A program made the translations under genes and the position numbers. A stretch of DNA of 64,000 bases, taken from Micrococcales bacterium. GTDB taxonomy: Bacteria; Actinomycetota; Actinomycetes; S36-B12; UBA10799. Below the pieces are notes generated by a model. The model was not told the DNA's origin. It did no database searches and saw only the letters and a list, made by a program, of their open reading frames with translations. The stretch is from contig JADJCR010000007.1 of assembly GCA_016703125.1 (NCBI GenBank), forward strand, positions 62,001 to 126,000, given 5' to 3'. The number at the start of each line of letters is the position of its first letter. Position 1 is the stretch's first letter. Shown here piece after piece: positions 1-9,852 of the stretch.

Positions 1-677
1 AACAGGATCCCCGGCAGCACCGCGATCAGTCCGATGAGCCCGCCGATGCGTACGCCGCCGGCGATCTGCATGCCCCAGGTCGCGCGGATCACGCTCACCG
101 ACTGCTTGATCGCGGCCACAGGGCCCTTGCCGCGCAGGATGATCAGCGGCAGGACGAAGAACGTGATCACCGACCACGCGACCGCCAGCAAGGAGGCGAG
201 CACGAGCCGCAGGACGGTCACAATGACGTTGTTGTCACTGCCGTTGCCCCGCACGGCGGACAGCAGCCACCCCACGGCAGTCTGGATCCCGGCCCACCCC
301 ATCAGGGCCGGGAAGCGGCCCATGGCCGCACCGAGGCCGGCGCCGAAACTGGAGTCGCGGCCCTGCAACTCCTCGTCGGCGCACTTCACCAGCCCACCCA
401 TGAAGACCTGCGTGATCAACGTCGCCACGTACGCGGCGATGATCAGGATGACGATGCCGACGATCGCGGTGCTGGTCGAGACCTCCCCGCTGGCCGCGGT
501 CTCCTCCACGCCCCGCCAGCCCAGGGCCGCCACGCCGGCCCCGCCGATGACGAGCACGGCGATGATCGCCAGGACTGCGCTCACCACTGGGAAGAGCAGC
601 ATGTAGGGGTTCTACTTGATGACCCCCCACGCCTGCTTGGTCACCACGCGGCTTTCGGCCCAGGATCCTCGTGCCAT
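1..677 (-). pseudogene. DUF6159-like membrane protein, interrupted by amber codon, cut by window edge
   Basis: An ATG at 677, with AAGGAGA just upstream, opens a minus-strand frame that reads MARGSWAESRVVTKQ, then AWGVIK, and meets TAG at 614-612. The same frame goes straight on with NPYMLLFPVVSAVLAII and several further hydrophobic segments to position 1, where the window cuts it. A short Trp-rich N-terminus followed by 'NP.(M)LLFP..S' and multiple membrane spans is what I know of DUF6159 integral membrane proteins, whose function is unknown. The ATG at 602 could restart translation but would lose the conserved N-terminal helix. The TAG may be a CAG or AAG mutation or a sequencing error. TAG ends other genes in this window, so readthrough is unlikely. 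Confidence 0.6.
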
Positions 678-730
678 GGTTCTCCTTCGGTCGGGGAGTC
701 TCAGGGTATGGCCCTCGGTAGCCTGCAGGG

Positions 731-2230
731 GTGCTCGGCGCGCTGGTGTGGGCGGTCATCGGCGTGACCTGCGCGGTGCGGCTGTGGGTGATCTGGGGCA
801 GCTTCTTCTGGCAGGACGACTACATCCACATCTGGACGGCGTGGAACGCTCCTGTCGCCGATGTCGTCGGGCAGAACTGGAACGGCCACCGGGAGCCCGC
901 CTCGTTCGCGATGCAATGGCTGCTGGCGAGGGTGGCGCCGCAGGTGTGGTGGCCGGCCGCTCTGGTGCTCAGCGCCATCGCCGTGGCGACCACCGTGGGT
1001 TTCTGGCTGATGCTGCGCAGGTGGGGCGGGGTCACGCCCGCCACCGCGGCCGCCGCGATCCTGTTCGCCGCCTGGCCCGCGACCATGCTGGCGCAGTCGT
1101 GGCTCTCCGCTGGTCTGGAAACGGTTCCGCTGGTGCTGATGTCCGCCGCCGGGTGGGTCCTGGCCCGGCCGGCACGATGGACCCCGCTGGTGGTGGGTGG
1201 GCTGGCGGCGGTGGCGTGGTTGTTCCACGAACGGGCCGTCTTCTTCCTGCCGGTGCTGCTCGCGGTGGCCTTCTTCTTCCACGGCGTACGGGCCTGGCGG
1301 GAGAACCGGAGCTCCTGGCTGGTGCTGGCCGCGGTGACGGTGGTGGCCCTCGTCCTGCGGGCGCTCGACGACCTGCCCGGCCGCGCGAGCGGGACCAGCG
1401 TGCCGGGGTCGGCCTGGTACGCGGGGCCGGGATCGGTGCTGCGATCGGTGCTCGGCTGGCTGCCGTACGACGCCCGCACGCCAGTGCCCGTCGATGCCGG
1501 GCTGTGGGCGCTCGCGGTGCTCGTGGTGTGGATGGTGCTGCTGCTGATCGGCCTGTCATTCGACCCGCGGCGCACGCTGCTGGTCGGTGCGGTCGTGATG
1601 GCGTTCCTCGCCGTAGAGGTGCTGTCGTTCGTCACTCTGCGTGGCGGGTTCGCCGGTAGCGTCCTGGCCTCCGACCCCCGCTTCACGTTCATCACCGGCA
1701 CGGTGCTGCTGGCCGGCCTCGGGTCCTTCGCAATCGACTGGCGGCCGGTCGTGTGGCTGACCACCGGGCTGGCCGTCGTGGGTTGCTGGAGCATGTGGAG
1801 CATCGGGGGTCCTGTGGACCCGGGCCGTGATTGGCTGGCGGCCGCGCGCCAGGTCCGCGGCGACCTCGCTCCCACCCCCAGCCCACCGGCGATGCTGGGG
1901 CACTTCTTCTTCACCACCGAACCGCCGGTGTACGAACTGGGCACGACTCGCACGCTGCTGCAGGTCGGCCCGCTCCCTGCCCGGTTCCCGCAGCGGTCGA
2001 CCGCGCCCTTGCAGGTGGACAAAACCGGGACGATCGGACCGCTCCGGTTCACGCCGTTGGTGGTCGCGGAGGGCCGGCAGTGCGGGACGGTCGTGGTGCC
2101 GCAGTTCGACGCCGGGGTGCGGGTGGTGCGGCTCGGCGACCTCTACGTCTTCCCGCCGCCCGGGCCGATCGCCCCGATCGCCATCGAGGGGTGCACCGAC
2201 CGTGTGGAGGTCGGGATCCCCGGTCGGTGA
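731..2230 (+). CDS. GT-C-like multi-pass membrane protein
   Basis: A 499-residue protein with a GTG start and about ten to twelve hydrophobic segments through residue 370, followed by a soluble C-terminal part of about 130 residues. After the first membrane segment comes FFWQDDYIHIW (D29, D30). An acidic pair in the first outer loop is typical of GT-C fold, lipid-linked sugar glycosyltransferases such as the GT39 and GT83 families, so a role in cell-envelope sugar transfer is plausible. That assignment is inference; no family-specific motif beyond the acidic pair was recognised. The next gene starts 12 bases downstream on the same strand. Confidence 0.6.
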   Translation: MLGALVWAVIGVTCAVRLWVIWGSFFWQDDYIHIWTAWNAPVADVVGQNWNGHREPASFAMQWLLARVAPQVWWPAALVLSAIAVATTVGFWLMLRRWGGVTPATAAAAILFAAWPATMLAQSWLSAGLETVPLVLMSAAGWVLARPARWTPLVVGGLAAVAWLFHERAVFFLPVLLAVAFFFHGVRAWRENRSSWLVLAAVTVVALVLRALDDLPGRASGTSVPGSAWYAGPGSVLRSVLGWLPYDARTPVPVDAGLWALAVLVVWMVLLLIGLSFDPRRTLLVGAVVMAFLAVEVLSFVTLRGGFAGSVLASDPRFTFITGTVLLAGLGSFAIDWRPVVWLTTGLAVVGCWSMWSIGGPVDPGRDWLAAARQVRGDLAPTPSPPAMLGHFFFTTEPPVYELGTTRTLLQVGPLPARFPQRSTAPLQVDKTGTIGPLRFTPLVVAEGRQCGTVVVPQFDAGVRVVRLGDLYVFPPPGPIAPIAIEGCTDRVEVGIPGR

Positions 2231-2242
2231 GAGGGTGAGGGC

Positions 2243-3049
2243 ATGAAGAGGTGGATCGCCGCGGGTGCGGCCGTGGCAGCCGGAACCGTGGCGGTGCGCA
2301 AGGGCCTGCGCACAGTGCCGCCGCCGTTCGGTCCCTTCGACCGCCCGGCGCCGGAACTGCCGCGCGCGCCGATCCCTGAGGGACTGCCGGAGCCGGTGCA
2401 GCGCTACCTCGAGGTGGTTGTCGGCGACACCCTGCCGCTGCAGGATTCCGCCGTGATCAGCGGGCGGATGTCGATGCGTCTGGGCGCCGCGCTGCCCGGC
2501 CGCTTCCGGTTCAGCCACATCGTGGGCCGCGGCTACCGCCACTACATGGAGGTCATGCCGTTCGGCCGCAAACTCATGACAGGGCAGGAGTGGTACCTCG
2601 ACGGCCACGCCCGGCTGGACCTGCCGATGGGCCTGGTGGAGAACCAGCCACGGGTGGACCGGGCGGCGAACCTCAGCATGTGGGGGGAGTACGTCTGGCT
2701 GCCCGGGGCGCTGGTGGATCCGGGGGCGCGCTGGGAGCCGATCGATGCCGTCAGCGCCCGCCTGGTGGTACCGCAGACCGACGGCCCCGACGCGCTCGTC
2801 GCGTTCTTCGACCCCGCCACCGGCCTGCTCGAGCGCTGGGAGGCGTTGCGCTGGCGCAGCCCGCAGGACGCAGAGCCGATCCGCTGGGTGAGCCGCAACC
2901 ACGCCTGGACCCGCATCGGCGGCATCGGGGTGCCAGCCCTGTCATCGGTGCAGTGGGGCGACCAGCGCCAGCCCTGGCTGAAACTCAGCCTCGACGATGT
3001 CGTGTGGAACGCGGACCTCGCCGGCTACCTGGAGGCCACCGGCCCCTGA
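2243..3049 (+). CDS. DUF6544-family protein
   Basis: A 268-residue protein with a hydrophobic N-terminus (residues 4-20, possibly a membrane anchor), then a soluble domain opening with LPEPVQRYLEVVVGD. The 'LP.PV.RYL' motif followed by alternating beta-strand-like segments is the hallmark I know from DUF6544 (DUF6920) proteins, whose biochemical role is unknown. The ATG at 2243 follows GAGGGTGAGGGC, a usable ribosome site. It lies 12 bases after the GT-C-like gene and may share its transcript. It ends three bases before the convergent aldehyde dehydrogenase. Confidence 0.7.
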   Translation: MKRWIAAGAAVAAGTVAVRKGLRTVPPPFGPFDRPAPELPRAPIPEGLPEPVQRYLEVVVGDTLPLQDSAVISGRMSMRLGAALPGRFRFSHIVGRGYRHYMEVMPFGRKLMTGQEWYLDGHARLDLPMGLVENQPRVDRAANLSMWGEYVWLPGALVDPGARWEPIDAVSARLVVPQTDGPDALVAFFDPATGLLERWEALRWRSPQDAEPIRWVSRNHAWTRIGGIGVPALSSVQWGDQRQPWLKLSLDDVVWNADLAGYLEATGP

Positions 3050-3052
3050 GGC

Positions 3053-4537
3053 CTAGCGGCCGTGGCCGTGCAGCCCCGAGGTGATTCGGCGCACGATCTC
3101 CGTGGTGCGGGGGTGCCGGGCGAAACTGGTCAGCGTCAGCGGGCTGGCGAAACGCTCGCGCACAGTGGCCTTGGACCGGGCGAACTCGCGCAGGCCGTCC
3201 GGGCCGTGGATGCGCCCGAACCCCGACTGCCCCACCCCGCCCCAGGGCAGCGCCGACACCCCGGCGTACATCACCCAGGAGTTCATGCTCACCATGCCGA
3301 CCCGCAGCCGGGATGCGGCGCGCTCCATCGTCGAGCGACTGCTGGAGAACACCGACGCCGCCAGCCCGAAGTCCGCGGCGTTGGCCCGGTCGACGGCCTC
3401 GTCCATGTCGCGCACGGGATTGACGACCAGGGTCGGCCCGAACGTCTCCTCCATCACTGCCAGGGAGTCCTCCGGGACCCGCGCCAGGACGATCGGCGAC
3501 ACGACCCCTTCGCCGACCGATTCCGGCCCGCCGACCACCGCGGTCCCACCGCGCTCCAGGGCGTCGCGCACGTGCTCGCGCACCACCTCGATCTGAGAGG
3601 GCATCGTCATCGGCCCGTACGAGGAGTCCGGCCCGTGCCCGGGGGTCAGCGCCCGTGCCTTCTGCGCGACCAAGTGCAAGAACTCGTCGTACACGCCCTC
3701 GTGGACGTACACCCGCTCCACGCCCACGCAGGTCTGCCCGGCATTGCTGAACGCGCCGAACGTGGCAGCGTCCGCGGCCTTCTCGAGGTCGGCGTCTGCG
3801 TCCACGAGCACAGCGTCCTTCCCGCCGCACTCCAGCAGCACCGGCGTCAGCGACTGCGCGCAGGCGGCCATGACCTTCTTGCCGGTGGGGGTCGAGCCGG
3901 TGAAGGAGATCTTGTCCACGCCGCTGGCGCACAACGCCGCGCCGGTCTCACCCTTGCCGGTGATCAGCTGCGCGACGGGCTGCTCGGGGACGACCTCGCT
4001 GATCGCGTCGACCAGCCACTGACCGACCGCTGGGGTGAACTCCGAGGGTTTGAAGACCACGGCGTTGCCGGCGGCCAGGGCGTAGACGATCGAGCCGATC
4101 GGTGTGAACACCGGGTAGTTCCACGGCCCGATCACGCCGACGACACCGAGCGCTTGGTACTCCACACGGGCATCGTGGTTGATAGTCAGCAGACCCGGCT
4201 TCACCCGGCGTCGCCGCAGCACCTTCTCGGCGTTGAGCGCGGCCCAATTGGTGTGCTCGACGGAGAGGATGATCTCCAGCAGGGCATCGTCGGTGGGCTT
4301 GCCGTTCTCGGCGTGCACGAGCTCGGCCAACTCCCGGGAGCGCCGGGCCAGCAGCCCCTTGAACCGCAGCAGCCTCCGGCGCCGCTCGTCGAAACCTAGA
4401 CCGGCCCACCAGTGCGCCGCGATGCGCGCGCGGTCGACGGCCTCCTGCACGCCCGCGGCGTCCATCATCGGGTAGGTGCCGATCACCCGGCCGTCGGCCG
4501 GGGAGTGGCTCTCGAAAGTCTGCGTCGTCGTGGGCAT
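3053..4537 (-). CDS. NAD(P)-dependent aldehyde dehydrogenase
   Basis: A 494-residue protein, normal length for the aldehyde dehydrogenase superfamily, oxidising an aldehyde to the acid with NAD(P)+. Visible active-site elements are PWNYP (N140, oxyanion), FKPSE at the cofactor site, FTGSTPTGK at the nucleotide fold, LLECGGKDA (E236, general base) and NAGQTCVG (C270, nucleophile). The ATG at 4537 was chosen because homology begins there, although the frame stays open upstream. The gene lies downstream of the Gfo/Idh/MocA gene on the same strand, with about 157 bases between that carry a palindromic repeat. With the adjacent dehydratase fragment and transporter it suggests sugar-acid breakdown; the substrate is not readable from sequence. 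It ends with TAG. Confidence 0.9.
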   Translation of the reverse strand: MPTTTQTFESHSPADGRVIGTYPMMDAAGVQEAVDRARIAAHWWAGLGFDERRRRLLRFKGLLARRSRELAELVHAENGKPTDDALLEIILSVEHTNWAALNAEKVLRRRRVKPGLLTINHDARVEYQALGVVGVIGPWNYPVFTPIGSIVYALAAGNAVVFKPSEFTPAVGQWLVDAISEVVPEQPVAQLITGKGETGAALCASGVDKISFTGSTPTGKKVMAACAQSLTPVLLECGGKDAVLVDADADLEKAADAATFGAFSNAGQTCVGVERVYVHEGVYDEFLHLVAQKARALTPGHGPDSSYGPMTMPSQIEVVREHVRDALERGGTAVVGGPESVGEGVVSPIVLARVPEDSLAVMEETFGPTLVVNPVRDMDEAVDRANAADFGLAASVFSSSRSTMERAASRLRVGMVSMNSWVMYAGVSALPWGGVGQSGFGRIHGPDGLREFARSKATVRERFASPLTLTSFARHPRTTEIVRRITSGLHGHGR

Positions 4538-4600
4538 GCGGCAACCGTACCCGCGATTCGGCGTTCGGCACCTCGGGATCGGGATGGCCGCTTGGCCGAG

Positions 4601-4674
4601 GACGGGAGAGGTTCGGACATCGGGGAGTGGAAAGGCGCGGTTGGATCGCTCCCGGCTGTACGTTTCGCTCCCGC
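4601..4674. repeat. Palindromic intergenic repeat, family B, diverged copy
   Basis: This sequence between the aldehyde dehydrogenase start and the Gfo/Idh/MocA stop aligns with the 79-bp repeats at 43502 and 44467. It shares the order CGGGAGAG, CGGACA, GGGAG, AAAGG, CGGTTG, ATCGCTCCCG, CGCTCCCG. It contains GGGAG/CTCCC inverted segments able to form hairpins. Confidence 0.55.
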
Positions 4675-4694
4675 CTTGCGCTGCTGCGGCGGGG

Positions 4695-5771
4695 TCAGCT
4701 CGTCGCCGCCGGCGGCGGTCCGGGACGCATCTCGACCCGCGCCCCCTCAGCCGCCGATCGCTGGGCGGCCAGTGCGAATCCCAGCAGGTCCCGGCCCTGC
4801 TCGCCGGTGACCACCGGGTCGTGCCCCTCGAGCAGGGCATGCACGAAGTGCCGGCCGGACTTGACGAACGAGACCCCCCAGTCGGCGTCCATGTCGTCCA
4901 TGTGGATCGTCCGCTGGTCCTTGTAGAGCACCACCGGGGCGACGTCGAGCATCCGGCCGTGCCCGCGGGTGACCCAGATGACCCCCTTGCTGCCGGTGAT
5001 CTCGATGCGGTCGTCCTGCCCGTAGTAGTTGCCGTGCAGGCGCAACTCGGGGGAGAAGGTCGCATCGAAGGTCCCGACGGCGCCGTCGGCGTACTGCCAG
5101 GTGACCACCGACGGGGAGTCCAGCACGCCGTTGAAACTGCTGCCGATGTAGGCATGCACGGACTGCGGGAACCCGTGCAGGTACCACGACGACGAGAACT
5201 TGTGGTGGCCGTCGTCGAAGACCTGCGCCCCGCCGCCGCTCTTACCCGGGTCGAACCGCCAGGCCATGGCCTCGGCCGGCACCTGCCAGCCCTCGGTGGA
5301 GTAGCCGGCGGCCGACTTCAGGCGGATGCTCAGGACGTCGCCGATCTCCCCGGCGTCGATCAGGTCCCGGGCCCGCTGGATCGGTGGGTAGAACACGAAG
5401 TTCTCGAAGATCTTCAACGTCACCCCCGCCCCGGCCGCGGTGGCGATGATGCGGTCGGCCTCGTCGACGTCCAAGGCCATCGGCTTCTGCAGCGAGATGT
5501 GCTTGCCGGCGGCGGCGGCCTGCTCGGCGATCTGCTCGTGCAGATGGTGCGGCACCAGGACCTCGACCATGTCGATGTCGTCGCGGGCCAGCAGGTCCTC
5601 GGTGTGGGTGTGTCTGGCATCCTCGGGCACGGCCCAGGCGGCTCCGCGGGTGGCCAGGTTCTCCTCGTTGGGATCCGCGATGGCGGCGATCGTCGCTTTC
5701 TTGAAGTGGTGGTACGCAGCCGCGTGCAGGTCCGAGATGCGGCCGCAGCCGATGATGCCGACGCGGATCAT
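4695..5771 (-). CDS. Gfo/Idh/MocA family oxidoreductase
   Basis: A 358-residue NAD(P)-dependent oxidoreductase of the Gfo/Idh/MocA family, which oxidises or reduces sugars, inositols and derivatives. The N-terminal Rossmann motif is MIRVGIIGCGRISDLHA. LQKPMALDVDEAD carries the usual catalytic Lys of the EKP-type motif (here QKP). The start at 5771 is supported by GGGAGGCGCC directly upstream. Its ATGA overlaps the TGA of the IlvD/Edd fragment (4 bases), indicating translational coupling in one sugar-acid operon. It is conserved and full length; substrate unknown. Confidence 0.88.
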   Translation of the reverse strand: MIRVGIIGCGRISDLHAAAYHHFKKATIAAIADPNEENLATRGAAWAVPEDARHTHTEDLLARDDIDMVEVLVPHHLHEQIAEQAAAAGKHISLQKPMALDVDEADRIIATAAGAGVTLKIFENFVFYPPIQRARDLIDAGEIGDVLSIRLKSAAGYSTEGWQVPAEAMAWRFDPGKSGGGAQVFDDGHHKFSSSWYLHGFPQSVHAYIGSSFNGVLDSPSVVTWQYADGAVGTFDATFSPELRLHGNYYGQDDRIEITGSKGVIWVTRGHGRMLDVAPVVLYKDQRTIHMDDMDADWGVSFVKSGRHFVHALLEGHDPVVTGEQGRDLLGFALAAQRSAAEGARVEMRPGPPPAATS

Positions 5772-5986
5772 GGCGCCTCCCATAGGTCGAGGTCGGCCCC
5801 GAGATGGGCCTGTTGGACTCGTTCGGTGTGCAGCCGCCGCCAGCCGGTCCCCGGGTGCGCCGGGGGGACCCACCCGGCCCGCCGGCGCTGCAGTTCGGCG
5901 TTGTCGACGAGGAGGTCCAGCCGGCCGGCCGGCACGTCCAGGCGCAGCCGGTCGCCGGTACGGACCAGGGCCAGCGGCCCGCCCAC
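5768..5986 (-). pseudogene. IlvD/Edd-family dehydratase, 3' fragment only
   Basis: Read on the minus strand, 72 codons ending at TGA 5770-5768 encode VGGPLALVRTGDRLRLDVP, then RLDLLVDNAEL, and close with HTERVQQAHLGADLDLWEAP. This is the C-terminal domain of IlvD/Edd Fe-S dehydratases; the final 'RL...V.QA..G.DLD' block resembles sugar-acid (arabinonate/xylonate-type) members. Upstream of 5986 homology stops and an MFS transporter begins on the other strand. About 500 codons and the start are missing, so no functional enzyme can be made from this piece. Confidence 0.72.
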
Positions 5987-7021
5987 AGGATGGTCTTCAA
6001 CCCGTTGTCCGGCGCTTTCTCCGACCGCACGTCCGCCAGGCTGGGCCGCCGCCGGCCGTGGATCATCGCCGGGTCGTTGACCGCTGCCGCGCTGATGGTG
6101 GTGATGTCCTACCAGGACAGCATCGTCGGCCTGGCCTTGATGTGGTTCGCTGTGCTGGCGGCGGCCAACGTGGCGTTCTCGGCGATGACCGCGTACATCC
6201 CCGACCAGGTGCCGGTGAGCCAGCGCGGCTTGGTGTCTGGCTTCGTCGGCCTCGCCCAGGTGCTCGGCGTCGTGATCGGGGTCGCACTGGTCTCCTTCGT
6301 CGTGCCGGACCTGCAGCAGGGCACCTGGCTGGTGGCCGGGGTCATGCTCGTCCTGCTCATCCCCATGGTCGTGTTCGTCCCGGACGCCCGGCTGCCCCGG
6401 GAGGCCGTCGCGCCGTTCCACTGGGGCCGGTTCTGGTCGGGCTTCTGGGTCAGCCCGAAGCGCCACCCCGACTTCGCGTGGGCGTGGATCACCCGGTTCC
6501 TGGTGTGGCTGGGGACCGCCCTTGCCACCATCTACCTTCTGTTCTACCTGAAGGACTACCTGGAGTACCCGCAGCCGGAACAGGGGCAGACGACCCTCAT
6601 CGGCCTGTACGGCCTGGGGACCATCGTCACCGCGGTGATCGGCGGGCGGATGTCCGACCGGTCCGGGAAGCGCAAGATCTACGTCATCGTGGCGTCGATC
6701 GTGATGGGACTGTCGGTGCTGATCCTCGCCTTCGTGCCGGTCTTCGCCGCCGCCTGCGTGGGTGCCTTCCTGCTGGGCACCGGATACGGCGTCTACCTGG
6801 CCGTCGACCAGGCGCTGATCACGCAGGTGCTGCCGACCGCCGAGGACCGGGCCCGCGACCTCGGGGTCATCAACATCGCGAACACCGCGCCGCAGATCCT
6901 CGCCCCGGTAATCGCAGCGCCACTGGTCACCCTGCTGGGCTACCCCGCCCTGTACCTGGCGACGGCGGTGGTCATGGTGCTGGCCGGGATCCTGGTGCGC
7001 TTCATCCGCGGCGTTGCGTAG
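5987..7021 (+). pseudogene. MFS transporter lacking its N-terminus
   Basis: Homology to major facilitator transporters starts abruptly with MVFNPLSGAFSDRTSARLG and RRRPW, the loop after the second helix. About ten hydrophobic segments follow, and a second loop signature GGRMSDRSGKRK lies near residue 220. A normal protein of this type has a further 60 or so residues and one to two helices upstream. The sequence before 5987 belongs to the oppositely oriented dehydratase fragment, so the first helices, start and promoter are lost. An internal ATG at 5990 would give 343 residues. Solute probably a sugar or sugar acid, from context only. Ends with TAG. Confidence 0.75.
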
Positions 7022-7048
7022 CACCCGCGCTGGCCTACCGTGGGAGCC

Positions 7049-7918
7049 ATGACCCTGCTGGTCTCCAACGGCGACAACGAGTTCGTCGGCAAACTCATGG
7101 ACGCGCTGGCCACCAAACACGGCGTCGACGTGACCGCGCTGGTGCCAGAGGGTGGTGAAGCGTCGGTGCCCGGCGTGGCAGTGGCCACCGAGCCCGGCGA
7201 CCACACGCATGTCCTGGTGACGATGCCCACGGACGACGCCGCGATGCGGCGGGCGATGGACCTGGTCAACTCCCTCGACGACCAGCACGTGCTGTTCATC
7301 GCCAATGAACTCGACCCCGAACACCACGAGGTGATGGATCACATCAAGGGTTCCGGCCGCGCGTGGACGATCGTGCCTCCCGTGTCGATGATGGACTTCT
7401 CGTTCGCCGCGCTGCCCCCGCAGATCTTGATGGCCCGTGCGGTGTTCGGCATCTCGGGCAACAGCCGCATCGGGTTCGTCGCGGCGTCGGACATCATGCG
7501 GGTGCTGTCGGTGGTCATGGCGGAGTCCGGCCACGACGGCCGGGCGTACGTCTGCACCGGCCCGGAGGCGGTGGACATGCCGACGGTGGTGGCCCAGCTC
7601 TCAGCGGTCGTCGGGCGCCGGATCGACTACATCGACCTGCCCGAGGACGAGCTGAAATCGCTGATGGTCCAGTACGGCCGGCAGGATCCCGACGTCATCG
7701 AGAGGCTGGTCATGAGCCACTTGCGCGCCTGGCGGGACGGGCGTGCCGATGTGGTCACGACCACCGTCGCCGACATCACCGGCCAGCAGCCGCTGAGTGT
7801 GTCCGAGTGGTTCGAGGCGCACGCCGACACCTTCGGCAAGGGCCCGTCGCTGGCGCAGCGGGCGGCGAGTGCGCTGGTGAAGGCGCGTTACCGCGACCGG
7901 ATCCTCGGGGCGGGCTGA
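7049..7918 (+). CDS. NmrA-like NAD(P)-binding protein
   Basis: A 289-residue protein resembling NmrA/SDR-type Rossmann proteins. The usual N-terminal GATG..G loop is degenerate (VSNGDNEFVGKL), which may weaken or change cofactor binding. The C-terminal half has the NmrA-like pattern VCTGPEAVDMPTVVAQLS, then a segment ending IDYIDLPEDEL. The ATG at 7049 is preceded by GTGGGAG; an upstream GTG at 7040 is possible. The 3' end overlaps the convergent MpaB-like gene by 31 bases. Role unknown; could be a reductase or a redox-sensing protein. Confidence 0.65.
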   Translation: MTLLVSNGDNEFVGKLMDALATKHGVDVTALVPEGGEASVPGVAVATEPGDHTHVLVTMPTDDAAMRRAMDLVNSLDDQHVLFIANELDPEHHEVMDHIKGSGRAWTIVPPVSMMDFSFAALPPQILMARAVFGISGNSRIGFVAASDIMRVLSVVMAESGHDGRAYVCTGPEAVDMPTVVAQLSAVVGRRIDYIDLPEDELKSLMVQYGRQDPDVIERLVMSHLRAWRDGRADVVTTTVADITGQQPLSVSEWFEAHADTFGKGPSLAQRAASALVKARYRDRILGAG

Positions 7919-8787
7919 CCCGCCAGGCGCGCTTCCCCGGCCATCCGCGCCGGCGAGGCGACCAGCGCGAACCGCAACACGCGCAACGCGGCATCGGCCA
8001 ATGTGCGGTCCACGGCGGCGGTGCGCGGCGACGAGCCCAGCATCGTCAACGCCCACGGCGGCAGGCTGTCCCAGGCCGCGCGGGCCAGCACCCGGTACCC
8101 GGGCTTGAGACTGGTCGGCAGTGGTGCGCCGAGGATGAAGCGATGGGTGCGCCGCACGTCGTGATCCACCCGCAGGTCCGGGCCGAACGCGAGCAGGGCG
8201 GCGTCCAGACCGGCACGGCTGGTCGGTGGGTCGAGGACGCCCATGGCCCGTGCGACGACCGCCATGTCCGCCACGTACCCGTCGGGGTCGATCGCGCCGT
8301 CCCTGCCGAAATCCAGGTAGGCGCGCAGCATCGAGTCGGTCAGGGCGAGGTGCACCCACAGCAACAGGTCCGGGTCCTGCGCGGAGTAGGCGCGGCCATC
8401 CGGAGCCGTACCCTGCACCCGGGTGTGCATGGAGCGCACCGCCCGGACGGTCTGCTCGGCGAGGTCCGTCGAGCCGTAGGTGGTCGCGGCGATGAAGGCG
8501 CCCGTCCGCTGCAACCGGCCGAAGGGGTCCTCGCGGTAGGAGGAATGCCGGTCGACGCCGGCCAGCGCCAAGGGGTGCAGGGCCTGCAGCAGCAGCGAGC
8601 GGATCCCGCCGAGGAACGTGGCCACCGACCCGTGCACCGTCCAGATCGCGTCGTCCGGGGTGAACCAGCCCGGGGCCCCTGTCGGCCGGGCGATCGCACG
8701 CGCGACGTCGCTGGCGCCATCCGTGCGCCCGGACAGCACCTCCCGCACCTGACTTGCCAGCGGTGCCAGCGTGGCCTGCATTCCCAT
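7888..8787 (-). CDS. MpaB-like oxygenase (DUF2236)
   Basis: A 299-residue DUF2236 protein, the family of MpaB and latex-clearing oxygenases, which bind a b-type heme. Family segments visible are WTVHGSVATFLGGIRSLLLQ, then ALHPLALAGVDRHS, YREDPFGRLQRTG and MHTRVQGT, with His residues that in the family coordinate heme. The start at 8787 (or 8781) lies 65 bases from the divergent dehydrogenase gene, so the two probably share a promoter region. Substrate cannot be told from sequence. Confidence 0.82.
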   Translation of the reverse strand: MGMQATLAPLASQVREVLSGRTDGASDVARAIARPTGAPGWFTPDDAIWTVHGSVATFLGGIRSLLLQALHPLALAGVDRHSSYREDPFGRLQRTGAFIAATTYGSTDLAEQTVRAVRSMHTRVQGTAPDGRAYSAQDPDLLLWVHLALTDSMLRAYLDFGRDGAIDPDGYVADMAVVARAMGVLDPPTSRAGLDAALLAFGPDLRVDHDVRRTHRFILGAPLPTSLKPGYRVLARAAWDSLPPWALTMLGSSPRTAAVDRTLADAALRVLRFALVASPARMAGEARLAGQPAPRIRSR

Positions 8788-8852
8788 GACCCCACCGTCG
8801 CAGCCAGTGGCAGGGGCCGCAATCGCGGCGCCGACCCGACACACTGGTGGGC

Positions 8853-9821
<969 letters not shown>

Positions 9822-9852
9822 CGGCGCCGCGACATCGCACTACCGTCGGGGC

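Noticed and set aside
612..614. Amber (TAG) recoding to an amino acid
   Set aside because: TAG is the ordinary terminator of several intact genes in the window (ends at 3053, 7021, 10725), so two in-frame TAGs are more likely errors or mutations.
5804..5986. N-terminal extension of the MFS transporter from an ATG at 5804
   Set aside because: The encoded residues are low-complexity and lie antisense to clear IlvD/Edd C-terminal sequence.
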